Shown here: positions 47,906 to 59,145 of the stretch, in pieces
Position numbering within the stretch: the first letter of the stretch is position 1
Layout: each line of letters begins with the position of its first letter
Assembly (NCBI GenBank): GCA_028583605.1
Contig: CM053327.1
Coordinates: forward strand, 31,031,126-31,095,125
Length of the DNA stretch: 64,000 nucleotides
Direction: 5' to 3'
From: Dastarcus helophoroides
Taxonomy: Eukaryota > Arthropoda > Insecta > Coleoptera > Bothrideridae
Notes under the pieces: generated by a model
Told to the model about the DNA's origin: nothing
The model's input: the letters and a program-made list of their open reading frames with translations, nothing else
Databases searched by the model: none
Made by a program: the position numbers and the translations under genes

Positions 47906-49675
47906 TTTTTTTTTTAAGTTTAATCCACTCGCAAAGGGTAACCCCATTATGTTTTCAAAGCACTGCGAGTAGGATGCGGAAACAAGGATAGATAGCGATG
48001 AACCGCCTTCTTAAACAAGGATAGGTTGTAATTTTTGGAGAAAATTTCTTTCGGTAACAAGTTCTATAACTTGAAAGTTCTATAGGAAAAAGAGTCTCCG
48101 TAGACAGAAGTCCTCACTGTGTCAAGCTTGACCGCACAGAAATTTGCTGTCTCCGACTGTATAGTATGCCTCAAGAATCTTGCCCTTAGAGGGATCAAAC
48201 CTATTAGTTTCTGCGAGCATCTTCCATGATAGAACTTGTATAAAAGAGACAAGTCACCAACCATCCGCCTGTGCTCTAGTGTTTCGAGAGAATCGGTCGA
48301 ACTCTCGTCATCAATTAGGCGAATCGCTCTTCTTTGAATTGAATCTAAAAGTACTAAAGTGTGCTTTAGGGCCGAACTCCAAACATGAGAACAGTATTCT
48401 AGTGTTGGCCTAACTTGAGTTTTGTATAGTGCAAATAGCTGATTAGATGTGAAGTACGTTTTAGCTCTAAAAAGGAAGCCTAGCTTCTGAGAGGCGGATT
48501 TGGCAATGACGCGCACATGATCGTCTCAAGAGAAGTTAGTGCTCGCATTCACTCCTAGGATAGATAGATTAGATCCCATGGGAAGGATTTTACCGTCCAT
48601 TAGTATGTTTGTTGCATTATCCCTTGATGTTTTCTTAGAGAAAACCGCGCCCTGAGTTTTTAAAGCATTGGAGTCGACCAAATTGTTCCTACCCCATTGC
48701 AGAATAATCCCGAGATCTTGATTAATCATCTGTATCTGCTGTTTCCTTAGTCGATCTGAAGCAGCGATAGATAATGGTTTGTCGGAGAAAAAAGATGACA
48801 CAAGGTTACTATCATCTGCAGCTGTATATAGGATTGGAAGTTGAAGCTAAGAGATCGTTTATGTGTAACAGAAATAGAGTAGGAGACAAAACAGACCCCT
48901 GAGGCATCCCTGCATTAATGGCAAATGTCTCGGATGAGATGCCATCGACGACGATCTGAAGAGATCTGTCAGCGAGAAAATTGGATATCAAATGACAGAA
49001 TCCAGGAGAAAGACCATAAGATGTTAATTTGGCGAGAAGAGATCGGTGCCAGACTGTCAAAAACCTTTGAGATATCCAATGCCACAAGCCTAGCCACGCC
49101 ATGTTTTTCCATAGGTGAGTTACAGATATGCGTAACATATGTCAGTAGATCGCCAGTGGAACGCTGTTGTCTAAAACCGTATTGCCAGTCCGAGATGATT
49201 CTATTTTCCTCCAGATATTTAAGAATCTCGATTTTGATGACCTTTTCCATCATTTTAGATATAACGGGTAACAAAGATATAGGGCGATAGTTGTTAGCCA
49301 GATTCCTTTTTCCCTTTTTAGGGACAGGCTGCACTCTAGCAGATTTCCAGATGTTAGGGAATACACCTTTGTTGTAAGAGAGTGTGAACAATTTGCTTAG
49401 GACAGGAGTCAACCATGGGAAGCACTTCTTAAGAACAATAGCGGGAATACCATCAAGACCAGAAGCTTTCGAGGTGTTGCCAGCTCAAAGAGAATCTTCC
49501 TGATTGTGTGTTGTCTGAAAACAACTTCAGCCACATCAATGTGCCGACCTTAGGAAGAATAGAAGATTCTGCATTTCGAGAATCAAGATTGGAATTTTCG
49601 GCAAACATTAAGGCTAACATGTCAGCCTTTTCTTTGCAGGTAGTAGCAATATTGCTATTTTCATCGAGTTAAAGT
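47906..49675 (-). pseudogene. LINE copy, minus strand, longest of the family
   Basis: Read on the minus strand: LTPVLSKLFTLSYNKGVFP, YRPISLLPVISKMMEKV, QYGFRQQRSTGDLL, GMPQGSVLSPTLF, then a stop inside the YADD region (IYSCR). After that come ASDRLRKQQ, the MRVIAKSASQKLGFLF block and the C-terminal RRMVGDLSLLYKFYHGRC. The poly-T start at 47906 is its 3' tail. It sits between the CLIP exon and the signal-peptide exon, so it is probably intronic. Confidence 0.93.
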
Positions 49676-49708
49676 AAAATATGCTGGAAATATAAGAAAA
49701 AAACTCAT

Positions 49709-50746
49709 GGACTTGTCTGGTTATTGCACAGTATTTGAAATCCAAATTATTTATAAAAAATGGGGAAAATAATACATTTGGGTACATAATTTTTAGTTAC
49801 TTATTTCATGTCTCCTTCGTCAACAGGTCGTGTGTTATTTGACAGGCTCTGCTTTTTTCTGGTCTTTCAAGTTCACTTTTTGTCTAATCAGTGGAGGAAA
49901 AAAAGGCTCGTTGACATACTTTTTCTATTTTGCCAGCCCGCCGAACTTAACAAATTATGATAAAAAAAGAATTCTCAATAAATATATAACAGAATTTACC
50001 ATCTAAGAGAAGGATGACTACTTGGTTTTTCCTTCTCCTGAGCGTGGTCTTTTTTAAGCAATCTCATGTGTTTGTGTAAGGCCATATAACTGGGAATCTT
50101 GCAAATCCTTTGATCCCATGAGATAGAAATCGAAGAATATTTTTTGGCAATCGATTTGATCAATTTTCTCAAAACATTGATTTTTGCAGTTACAGTTTGG
50201 TCCCATTTTTATCGCATTAACCCCTCTGGCATTTACAATTAGATACTCTTGTCCGCGGGTTCTTCTTTCTTTTTTAATAGTTATTAGCCACATCTTTTGC
50301 CTTATCTTCTTTTACTTTCCGCCCTGTGATGTGTGTAGCATATCCTGACTGTATTCCATCAACAAGATCGTCACTAGTAGAATCATTCTCAAACATTTCA
50401 ACATTTGCCACAGTGGACTAAGCGGAAGGACGTGTGACATTAGATGAACTGGGTTGTGTAATGGATTCATTTTGAAGAGTTTCAGAGTCACTTCTATTTA
50501 TAAAATCCTTGACATATTTGAGGTTATTTTGCTTTCTTTTAGTGGTAATATCATCTTCTAGCAGACACTCTTAGTCACTATTCGCAGAAAAAGGGTCAGT
50601 AGATGATATTCTACATCAAAATATAGACTCAAATTTTATGAACACTTCTTAAATTTTTTCTAATATAATCACAGTATTTCACCATACACCTTTTTTTTAA
50701 ACACAAATTAATCGCAATGAACACTTTGCAATAACACGGCAAGTCC
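49709..50746 (-). mobile_element. DNA transposon-like unit with 24-bp imperfect inverted ends
   Basis: GGACTTGTCTGGTTATTGCA at 49709 faces the inverted GGACTTGCCGTGTTATTGCA ending at 50746 (20 of 24 positions match). The unit encloses the CNCKxxC pseudogene. A related motif (GGACTTGCCAGGTTGTTGCA) lies at 54297, and an inverse form lies near 47770, so this end sequence recurs. Target duplication was not resolved. Confidence 0.5.
50054..50580 (-). pseudogene. CNCKxxC family protein remnant (uncharacterised insect repeat gene)
   Basis: Minus-strand reading shows an acidic Ser/Asn-rich N-terminal part (SDDLVDGIQSGYATHITGRK, with one stop) and then, after a frameshift, RRTRGQEYLIVNARGVNAIK, MGPNCNCKNQCFEKID and IFFDFYLMGSKDLQ. 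This matches my memory of a widespread, unnamed insect multicopy family with a CxCKxxC motif followed by an IF..Y/F.LG motif. The encoded function is not known to me. Placement between inverted repeats suggests it belongs to a transposon. Confidence 0.6.
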
Positions 50747-51239
50747 TGGACATACCAGGTTTTTGCAAAGTTCTGGCAGGCAAGCAACAATCATTAGAAG
50801 AATATGGATATATTGGGTTTGGATTAGAGGATTTGATCCCGAGATTTTGAATTTCAGATCCCGGAATCCCGATCGGTTCTTAAACCCAAAATTTTGGGGA
50901 TTCAGTTTTTTTGATCCCGGGATTTTCGAGACTGACATCATCTTAAAAAAGTTGTAAAATAGACTGCATCTATCGAAACGCTTAATGTCAATGTTTTCAA
51001 TAATACTTGTCTATCATTTTAATCTAAAATAAAAGAAATTTTATTCCAAACAAGCAGCACTACTTTGGGATTGGTATGCCTGTTTCAAATAAAAATCTTG
51101 CATCTGAAACTAAAAGATTTAATGATGAGACATTGGACGCGTTGTTATTATTCAGATTAAAGGGGAGTAAGGGGGTCAATGGAGTGTGACATCGTGTGTT
51201 AAGGGCTAGACGAGTCATAGACTTCGTGACGTCACAAAG
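50747..51239. other. Probable intron, nothing recognised
   Basis: Several GATCCCGGGATT-like palindromic bits occur at 50838-50930, and an echo at 54175-54215. Confidence 0.4.
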
Positions 51240-51500
51240 TTTCGACTTTTTTTTAAAAGAATTTCACCTTTTTAAAAGTTTCGAATATTTTCCAAAATGT
51301 CGTCTTTCTTGAAAATGTAGATTTTTTGAAAATTTAGATTTCAATTTCGATATTTTTTTGAAAAATTGAATTGTAAAAAAATTTAACATTTTTTAATAAT
51401 TTCGACATTTTTCGAAATTTTGTTTGAAAATTTCGTCATTTTCCCGATTTAATCTTTTTTCGAAATTTAAACTTTTTGTGAATACAAACTCATTCGAAAA
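51240..51500. repeat. AT-rich module repeat, left of solo LTR
   Basis: T-rich modules up to the LTR's ATAT site. No gene seen. Confidence 0.6.
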
Positions 51501-51505
51501 AATAT

Positions 51506-51860
51506 TGCTACGGGCTTTATCGGTTCGAATAGTGTGAATTACACCATGTGTGAATTACACCACTTTATTACCAAATTAACTCGGCACACTTCAACTGAAA
51601 AGTAACTCACTACTTATTTACTAATTGCTAACCCACTAACTACTCTGACTTCTAACTGACTGACTCGAGGGAAAGCTGACCGTCTTTTATAGTTTTGGCC
51701 CCCGGCTTCTAGAACTTTTCGGCAGATAAGGCTTATCATTTGTCGAAATATCTGGAACGCTTATCTGTCATTTGTTTCAGATCCTTCTAGAAACTTTTTT
51801 ATTTACTAAATTCTACAATTCTATTCTAAATCCTATTTCATCTATTTACATTGCGTTACA
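51506..51860 (-). mobile_element. Solo LTR, same family, minus strand, ATAT duplication
   Basis: The reverse complement begins TGTAACGCAATG and ends CCCGTAGCA. ATAT flanks both ends (51502-51505 and 51861-51864). It carries a short internal direct repeat of GTGAATTACACCA near its 3' end. It lies inside the putative intron of the CLIP gene. Confidence 0.88.
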
Positions 51861-51864
51861 ATAT

Positions 51865-54130
51865 ACTTTTTTCAAAATGTCGACAATTTTCTAAAAATTT
51901 AGAAAAAAGTAAATATATCAGAGAATCGATATTTACAAAAAGTTTAAATTTTAGGAAAAAGGTAGATACTTTTCTAACAATTTTGATTTATTTCAAAAAA
52001 ATTTTCACTCAGTATTTTCAAGATTTTACTTTTTTTGAAAATGTTGGCTTTTCCAAATGTTGATTTTTTCGAAATTTTAGCCCTTTTTTAAAATATTGAA
52101 TTTTTTAAAAATTTTGTTAAATTTTCAAAATTTTTGCTGTTTGAAAATTCTCATTTTATTCGAAAATGTCAAGGTTTTTGTGAGCTGGACTTTTTCCAAA
52201 ATTTGTACCTTTAGAAGTTTTTCAACTTTTGCAAAATTTCACTTTTTTTCCAAATTTAAAACTTTTTGAAAATTTTCATATTTTTCTTAATTGTAAGAAA
52301 TTTTGCTTATTCCTAAAAATGTTAACTTTGTTAGTTTTCAGCTATTAGTTTTCAAAATCTTGAGTTTTTTCACACTACATTTTCTTGAAAATCTGGAGTT
52401 TCTTCAAAATTCCATTTTTTTTTTGGAGAATTTCAATTGTTTTCTTTTGAATCGGGAAATTTTTTTAATACAGAATTATTTGAAATTTCCGACTATTTGA
52501 ATTTTTTTTAAATTTTATTTTAAAAAACTTTTGAAAATGTTGACAATTTTATTTGAAAATGTCGACAATTTTATTTGGAAATTTCAAAACTGTTTCAAAA
52601 TTTCCTTTTTTTTAGCTTTCCAATTAAAATTTTTGATTTTCTAAAAGATGTTCTACTTTTTTCAAAAGTTCAGCTCTCCAAAATTTTGATTTTTTCGAAA
52701 ATTTTAACTTCAAAATTTGAACCATTTTTTGAAATTTTCTAATAATTTGGGGAGTTCTTTAATATGAAGACTTTCAGAAAAATTCGTTTTACTTTGAAAA
52801 TTTGATCAAACATTTTTCAATTTTTTAAAATCTCCAATTTTTTTAAAAATTTTGACCATTTTTAAAATTTTATTCCACTTATTTTCAAGATTTTACCCTT
52901 TGTGAAAATTACAAATTTTTTAAAAAATTTCTTCAAATGTTCAAATTTTTAAAATGTCAATTTCTTCAAAGTGTTGACATTTTGTTTAACAATTTCGATT
53001 ACTTTTTATAAATCTTGGAAATTTTAATTTTTCATGAACATTTTTACATTATTCAAAATTACGATATTTTTGAAAATTTTAACTTTTTTTTTTGAAAATT
53101 CTCATTATTTTAAAAACTTTAATATTTTTTTTTTAAATTTAAATTTGACTTTTTGTTTTTTTTTAAATTTCAACTCTTTTTTTGAAAATTTCGTCTTATT
53201 TTCTAAAATTTAGACTTTTTCAAAAATTTCGTTTTGTCCAAAATCACAATATCTTTCGTTTAGAGATGAAATTTGAAGTGTAGACTTTTTTCGCAATTTA
53301 TAACTTAAATCATCCTAATAAATGTTCTATTTTCGTGAAAATTTGCATTTAAGGAAACTCTCTTTTTTAATTTCAATTTTTTAAACCACAAAATTCGAAA
53401 ATTTTTTCAATAAATTTCAAGTTTATCGAAATTTCCTTCTGAAACTTTCCAGTTCAAGTTTAAAAGTGTTATTATTTATTTTAAGTCAACGGTAAAACGA
53501 AAACTGAAAGTTTAAATTGAAAAATTTCATCTTTTTTCAAAATTACGAAATTTTTCGGAAATTTCGTAACTTTTTCCAATTTTAGAATTTTTGAATTTGT
53601 CGATTTCTTCAATGTTTAAATTTTTTTCAAAGTACGCATGTTGTTTAAAATATCAGTTTTTTCTGGAAATTTTTACTTTCCACGAAAATGTTGACATTTC
53701 TTAAAATTCTGACGCCTTATCTTCAATTTTTCAATACTTTTTTCGTAAATCTGGGTTTTTCCAAAATATCTACTCCTTTTCAGATTGTACTTGTTTTTCT
53801 GATAATTTTGATTATTAAATTTCGCATTTCTCAAATTTTAGTTTTTTTTCGAAAATTTTAATTGGTCCAAAATTTTAACTTTTCAAAATTTTAAGCTTTT
53901 TTAAAAGATTTCAAATTTTCTTATAATTTTGGTTTTTCTTGAATATTTAGTCTCAAAAATTTATACTTTTTTGAAAATTTGGAAATTCCAAATTTACGAT
54001 ATTTTTCTATTCAGATTTTCTCTCAAAGCTGAAAATTGGAAAAGAGTTTCGATATTTCTAAAACCAATTTCGATTCTGATTCTTGCACTATTTTACAAAT
54101 TTTGATTGTTTTAATTTGTTGGTTGAAAAG
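51865..54130. repeat. AT-rich module repeat, T-rich strand up
   Basis: Continuous TTTTTGAAAATTTCGAC-like modules, presumably within the CLIP gene intron. No long period stands out. No gene seen. Confidence 0.72.
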
Positions 54131-55057
54131 CTGATTTTTTAAAATTTGTATCCTTCAATACCGAAGTAATCCCAAGATCCCGGGATTGGGTAAAGGTAAT
54201 CTCTAAATCCCGGCACTAGAACCTCTTGATTATAGTAAAAGGTAATTTTGTCCTGAGCAAGAATGTGCCACTAACTCATTTTTTCATAAAACTGGACTTG
54301 CCAGGTTGTTGCATTGGACTCGTTAATTAGAATGTTCAAGAAAACCCAAAACTTATCAGAAAATTCCTAATTTTGACAATATTCTGACTTAACTGGACTC
54401 GAAGTTTCCCTGGAAACTACCAAATTTCTAGAAAAAGTAGAAATTTGATTTAAATATTTGTTCGTAATTTTGTCCAGTCTCTAATATTTAAATACTCATT
54501 TGTTAACTAGATTATTTTTTAAAAATAAAACAACTAAGTACTGTCTTTCAATGGCTCAGCCTGGTGCGTAATTTGCGACAATATTTATCACATTTTTTGA
54601 AAAAATCTGGATAGATTATTCTGGGCTATTTGAAAATATTTTATATCTAATCTGAAAACGTAGCAGTCTAATTTTATTTTCATTTGAATTTAACTGTTTT
54701 CAATATGTTACTCCAAAAATTTGTCACTCTTGTCAATTTCAGTTTTGTAAAAATTATTCAATCATTGAACACTTTAAACACCTGGATTGTTTTAATGATA
54801 TTTTGATAAACTACAGTTAGGAATTTGGTCTAATAAAAAGTATTTACAATAAAACAGAAATGGTTTACTTGGTTAAGATCTAATAGTAATCTTCTAAATA
54901 TCAATAAAATAGAAACTGTGGTTTTCCCAAAATATATCTAATTGTTTATGCTTTTATTAATCTCTGTTAGTCCAGCAAGAAATCAAGTTATAATTAATTG
55001 TTAAAAATTTGATAAAACTGTGAGAAATTAAAATTTAAAATTCCAATGGTTACTTAC
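54131..55057. other. Probable first intron of the CLIP gene
   Basis: Ordinary AT-rich sequence. A GGACTTGCCAGGTTGTTGCA transposon-end motif is at about 54295. Confidence 0.4.
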
Positions 55058-55121
55058 CCACTTTGGCATCACAAATATAAAGTAAAATTAATATTGTAAC
55101 TACAAATTGCAACAACTTCAT
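55058..55121 (-). CDS. Signal-peptide first exon of a secreted protein
   Basis: From ATG at 55121 the minus strand reads MKLLQFVVTILILLYICDAK, a textbook secretion signal with a Lys after Met, a long hydrophobic core and a small residue before the likely cleavage. It is followed by a strong donor, GTAAGT (55057-55052), which ends the exon in phase 1. A weaker donor, GTGGGT, three bases plus one upstream (after the AAA codon, exon 55062-55121) would end in phase 0. The phase-0 form would join in frame to the CLIP exon at 47151. The exon is divergent from the TTLL gene, whose ATG is 356 bp away. Short length limits certainty; the signal-like composition plus an adjacent GTAAGT is the evidence. 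Confidence 0.6.
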
Positions 55122-55477
55122 CGCTTCTTTTGATTAGATTTTTAACTGGAGTGCTATTTTTAGATCACCTAGTATAAGAACGTATTAATAACTGTAAATA
55201 AATGATGCTCGAAGCGAAAGAAGAATTTCAAATCATTATGGTATCTGGAGAGCCTTGTGTTTAGTAAATTGTTCGCAGCTGTCACGCCATTTGACGATTT
55301 GTTTACTGACAGATGAATAATCAAAAAAACTGTCAACGAAAAGTGTGCTCCATTCTTTAAAATTGTCAAAAATATACGTTCGTATGTAAAAGTCTTTGTT
55401 ACAAAATTAAATAGATATTATCAATGTGCATTATTTTGACATGAAAATATCCATAAAAATTCTCCACTTCTTCTCAA
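55122..55477. promoter_or_regulatory. Putative divergent promoter region
   Basis: The 356 bp between the signal-peptide exon (-) and the TTLL ATG (+). It is less simple in sequence than the repeat deserts around it. No canonical TATA box or DPE was recognised, so the promoter role is inferred from gene layout only. Confidence 0.35.
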
Positions 55478-57412
55478 ATGGAAAACGACAACGGGTCTAA
55501 AGTTAGTTTGCCACTGAATAGTGATAGTTCTTCCTCATCTTCAGATAATGAAAATGAAAGGATTTCAGAAAATGGAGATTCAACCTACATTCGTGTGTTA
55601 AAGAAACGGAGCCTTAGTAAACAAAATAGCAAATTGTCGATTATAAAAAGTAAAAGAAAGAAAAAACGGATTGTAACGATATGTCTCACAAATTGTCGAT
55701 ACGATGTCATTAGGAAAACTTCGTCTAAATTTTGTTATAAGGAGGTTTCTGAGAATGAGAACTGGAACATGTACTGGACCGATCTTTCCATAACGATCGA
55801 AAGATGTAAGGAAATGAAACGATATCAGAAAATTAACCACTTTCCCGGTATGTTGGAAATATGCAGGAAAGATCTGCTGGCCCGCAACTTAAATAGAATG
55901 CTAAGATTATTCCCTAGAGATTACAATTTTTTTCCTAAAACGTGGTGTTTTCCGGCTGACCTCGGGGAGGCTCTAACGTATAGTAGATTACGTAAAAATA
56001 AAACGTTTATTCTGAAACCCGATTCTGGAAGTCAAGGTAGAGGTATCGTTCTAACGAAAAGTCTAAAGGATGTCCGTCCATGCGATAGAGGAATATGTCA
56101 GGTGTACATTACTAGGCCTTTCTTAATTGATGGGTACAAATTCGATTTGCGTGTCTACACATTGATAACTTCTTGCGATCCTTTGCGAATCTATGTCTTT
56201 AACGAAGGACTTGTGAGATTCGCAACGAGTAGGTACAAAGAGCCGAATGGTGTCAACATCACTAACGTGTTTATGCATCTTACAAATTACGCCGTAAACA
56301 AGCACAGCAGAACATACAATCAAGACATGGAGGCGGGAAGTAAGCGAAAACTCTCTTGGTTGAATCAATACCTGCAAAGTTTGGGGCACGACGTTGACAG
56401 TCTTTGGGCACGAATAGATGATGTTATCATCAAGACCATTATAAGCGCGTGGCCGATACTCAAGCACAGCTACGCTGCTTGTTTTCCCAACCACGATGTG
56501 ATACCAGCTTGTTGCGAATTACTAGGCATCGATATCATTCTTGACAAAAGACTGAATCCACAAATATTGGAGGTGAACCATTCGCCGAGTTTTCACACAG
56601 ATACGCCTCTGGATAGTGAAGTGAAAGAAGCTCTTTTAACGGACATGTTTTCTATGCTCAATTTAGAACATTGTGATAAACGGAAAATTATTCGTGAAGA
56701 TAGAAAAAGAGTGCGAGAACGACTGCTTCATGGAATCAACAGCAAGGAACAAACTACCGCCACTAACGAAGTTAAGTGTTTCGCTGAATATTACAAACAC
56801 GAAATGATGCACAAAGGTGGTTTTCGTTTGGTATATCCTTGTAATTCAACGGAATACATTAAATTTTTCGATCAAGGACAAGGATCTTTGTATTGCGATA
56901 CAGCAGCGAGTAGAGCACGAGAAGCAGCTCAGAACGCTATGAGAGATGAAATGGTCTTAAAAGCAAAACTGGAAGCTTCAAAAAGGGTGGCGCCAATAAG
57001 TCGGCCTGCTGCACCTCGTCGGGTTGATTCACTTCCAAAGAACAACATCAAGGTGACCGCATTTTCCTCTCCTCCAAAACCTTGCAGTTCTTTCGAGCCG
57101 CAAATGATTGTCGAATCGGAAGAAAGAGACAGACTGCAAAGGCTGGCCCAAAGGGATTATCTTATCAGAAGTCAGGGGATATTGGAGCATATTTATTTCT
57201 CAATGAAGCAAAATGGTACCCTTCGGCCCCAAGACCAAAGGAAATTCGCGATATTTGAAAAAATCAAAAACGCGAGCGAGTCTCTCGTCAACAAAAAGGG
57301 TCCCGCCATAACTGATCTATTGGAAGGCATGAGGAATATCGACGTAAATAATATGGTTATTGCGCCGAAAAAGAACTTGATTTCACCTTTTACTACATTA
57401 CATAAAAGCTGA
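55478..57412 (+). CDS. TTLL6-like: Tubulin polyglutamylase, TTLL6/TTLL13-like, single exon
   Basis: A 644-residue open frame with a tubulin-tyrosine-ligase-like domain at about residues 65-400. TTLL6/13 enzymes add glutamate chains to tubulin tails in cilia, sperm tails and neurons, using ATP. Visible motifs are YQKINHFPGM (116-125), EICRKDLLARN (127-137), the ATP-binding segment FILKPDSGSQGRGI with Lys180, KFDLRVY with Arg225, TSCDPLRI (231-238), HLTNYAVNK (267-275), Asp352, and the metal-binding LEVNHSPSF with Glu365 and Asn367. No key residue is missing. The N terminus is a Ser- and Asn/Glu-rich tail followed by a basic stretch. Residues 440-500 resemble the basic microtubule-binding extension of the family. 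The start is the first ATG of the frame, in context TCAAATGG. There is no intron across 1.9 kb. Candidate polyadenylation signals (ATTAAA) lie at 57484 and 57496. The choice between TTLL6 and TTLL13 is an inference. Confidence 0.93.
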   Translation: MENDNGSKVSLPLNSDSSSSSSDNENERISENGDSTYIRVLKKRSLSKQNSKLSIIKSKRKKKRIVTICLTNCRYDVIRKTSSKFCYKEVSENENWNMYWTDLSITIERCKEMKRYQKINHFPGMLEICRKDLLARNLNRMLRLFPRDYNFFPKTWCFPADLGEALTYSRLRKNKTFILKPDSGSQGRGIVLTKSLKDVRPCDRGICQVYITRPFLIDGYKFDLRVYTLITSCDPLRIYVFNEGLVRFATSRYKEPNGVNITNVFMHLTNYAVNKHSRTYNQDMEAGSKRKLSWLNQYLQSLGHDVDSLWARIDDVIIKTIISAWPILKHSYAACFPNHDVIPACCELLGIDIILDKRLNPQILEVNHSPSFHTDTPLDSEVKEALLTDMFSMLNLEHCDKRKIIREDRKRVRERLLHGINSKEQTTATNEVKCFAEYYKHEMMHKGGFRLVYPCNSTEYIKFFDQGQGSLYCDTAASRAREAAQNAMRDEMVLKAKLEASKRVAPISRPAAPRRVDSLPKNNIKVTAFSSPPKPCSSFEPQMIVESEERDRLQRLAQRDYLIRSQGILEHIYFSMKQNGTLRPQDQRKFAIFEKIKNASESLVNKKGPAITDLLEGMRNIDVNNMVIAPKKNLISPFTTLHKS

Positions 57413-58144
57413 TCAATTCACTCATTTTGTCAATATATTTAGATTATGTAAAGATATTTCCTTGAAAGCTGTGCTTTTAATTATTAAATAATTTATTAAA
57501 GCGTTTGTATATTATATTAATATTTTATACATAAGTTTATATTATATAATATGTAATATTAATATCAACTAAATTATGTGTAATAATTATTTCGTTAGAA
57601 AATGACAGAATATTCTTCAAAATGAAAATGATTTTTGTCCCAAAAGCCTTTTCTTAAAGTGTAGTTTTAAATTTAAATGGTTCTGTTTCAATGTTGTTAA
57701 ACAATTCACTAAAATGCTCATTTTCATTTTTTTGCGACTTTTTCTTGGCCAATCAACAGAAGTTTCTCAAACATCAATTATGTTATTGCAATTTGGGAAT
57801 TCTATAATCGATACCACCTTTCTAACATAAGAAAAGAATCTGCGGTGAGGAAATTTTTCTATAGTAACTGTAAATCAAAAATATTTGTTGTTGTAACCTT
57901 AATTAGAAACTCATATCATCTAATTTAAAGTACTTGCTTTATGAGAATCATTGCTGAAATAATGCAAAAAGGAGAATCAAAGGACATAGCGATTGGGACT
58001 TTTTATTTACCGGTAAATCGGTAAATAAAAATTTGGCAACCAGTTTACAGGTAATTTTTTATTTTCTTAAAAATCACAAATATAGAAATCGACCTAAATA
58101 GCTTAAAAACATGCATATTTCTTAGATTTTGGCTTCGAAAATAT
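57413..58144 (+). other. 3' untranslated and downstream region of TTLL6-like
   Basis: Very AT-rich, with ATTAAA signals at 57484 and 57496. No A-tract marks a retrogene tail. Confidence 0.5.
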
Positions 58145-58518
58145 TGTAACGCAATGTAAATAGATAGAATAGAATTTAGAATAGAATTGTGGAATTTAGT
58201 ACGTAAGAAAAGTTTCTAGAATGATCTGATAAGGGGAAAGCGACCGCGATAACGAAGCAAACGGCAGATAAGGGTTTCCGAAATTTCGGCAAACGATAAG
58301 CCTTATCTGCCGGATTGTTCTAGAACCTGGATGCCAAAACTATATAAGGCGGTCAGCTTTCCCTTAAGTCAGTCAGTTATAGTCAGTGTAATTAGTGAGT
58401 TAGTAGAAGGTCATAATAAGTGAGTTAATTCTTCAATTGTGGTGATCCAAGTTAAGTTTGGTAATAAAGTGGTGTAATTCATACGTGGGAATCAATTCGA
58501 ACCGATAAGCCCGTAACA
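58145..58518 (+). mobile_element. Solo LTR, same family, 374 bp, ATAT duplication
   Basis: Begins TGTAACGCAATG and ends CCCGTAACA between ATAT copies (58141-58144 and 58519-58522). TATA box TATATAAGG is at 58341 and AATAAA at 58463. It lies 730 bp downstream of the TTLL stop. It is longer than the 17.8-kb copy because it keeps about 30 bp that copy lacks. Confidence 0.88.
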
Positions 58519-58990
58519 ATATCTTGATATCAAAAAAGAGGTAATTTGGAGATTAATCTTTAAATTTTGAGAAAAGGAATTCAACGTTTCCAGAAAAAAT
58601 CAAGTTCAAAAAATGGGACGAAATTCATTAACAAACAATAAAAAAAAATTGAAAAAAGTTAAAAAAAGTTAGTCATTATTTCGAAGTTAATATGAAACAT
58701 GGAAAAGAATTAGTTTTTCCATAAATTTTAAGTATCTGTTTCCTAAGTTGTAACAGTAGTAACAAATTTCGTGTTTAATTTTAACGTGGTTATTTATGCC
58801 TTTTTTCAATTTTTAGATAAATAAATCGATACAGTCAAAATTTCAACTTTTTCGCAAAATTGAAATTTTGAACGAACAGTGGAATGTTATATTTTTTAAA
58901 GTTTTTTTCAAAATTTAGCATCACAACTAATTTGTTTTTATAAATTACCAATTTATCTCAAAATCTAAGACTTTTTCCTTACAGTTAAAG

Positions 58991-59145
58991 TCAAAATTGA
59001 AATACAGATCTCTCTGAAGATGAAAGCTCGGATATTGAAATGCGTTAGAGCAACCTTTGTTGTGTTTTTTAATCTTTCTTGGTTTCAGGGGACAAGGATT
59101 TCAATTTTTGAAGATAACCAATGACCAGTCCGTTCCACAAAAAAA
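58991..59145. mobile_element. Foldback element copy 15, deleted form
   Basis: Shares the GAAATACAGATC/TCTCTGAAG junction with copy 14. The right arm is complete to CCAGTCCGTTCCAC. Confidence 0.86.

Noticed and set aside
48180..49290. Plus-strand frames opposite the LINE at 47.9-49.7 kb
   Set aside because: They are antisense shadows of the reverse transcriptase.
55598..56494. Minus-strand frames within the TTLL gene
   Set aside because: Antisense shadows of a strongly supported coding exon.
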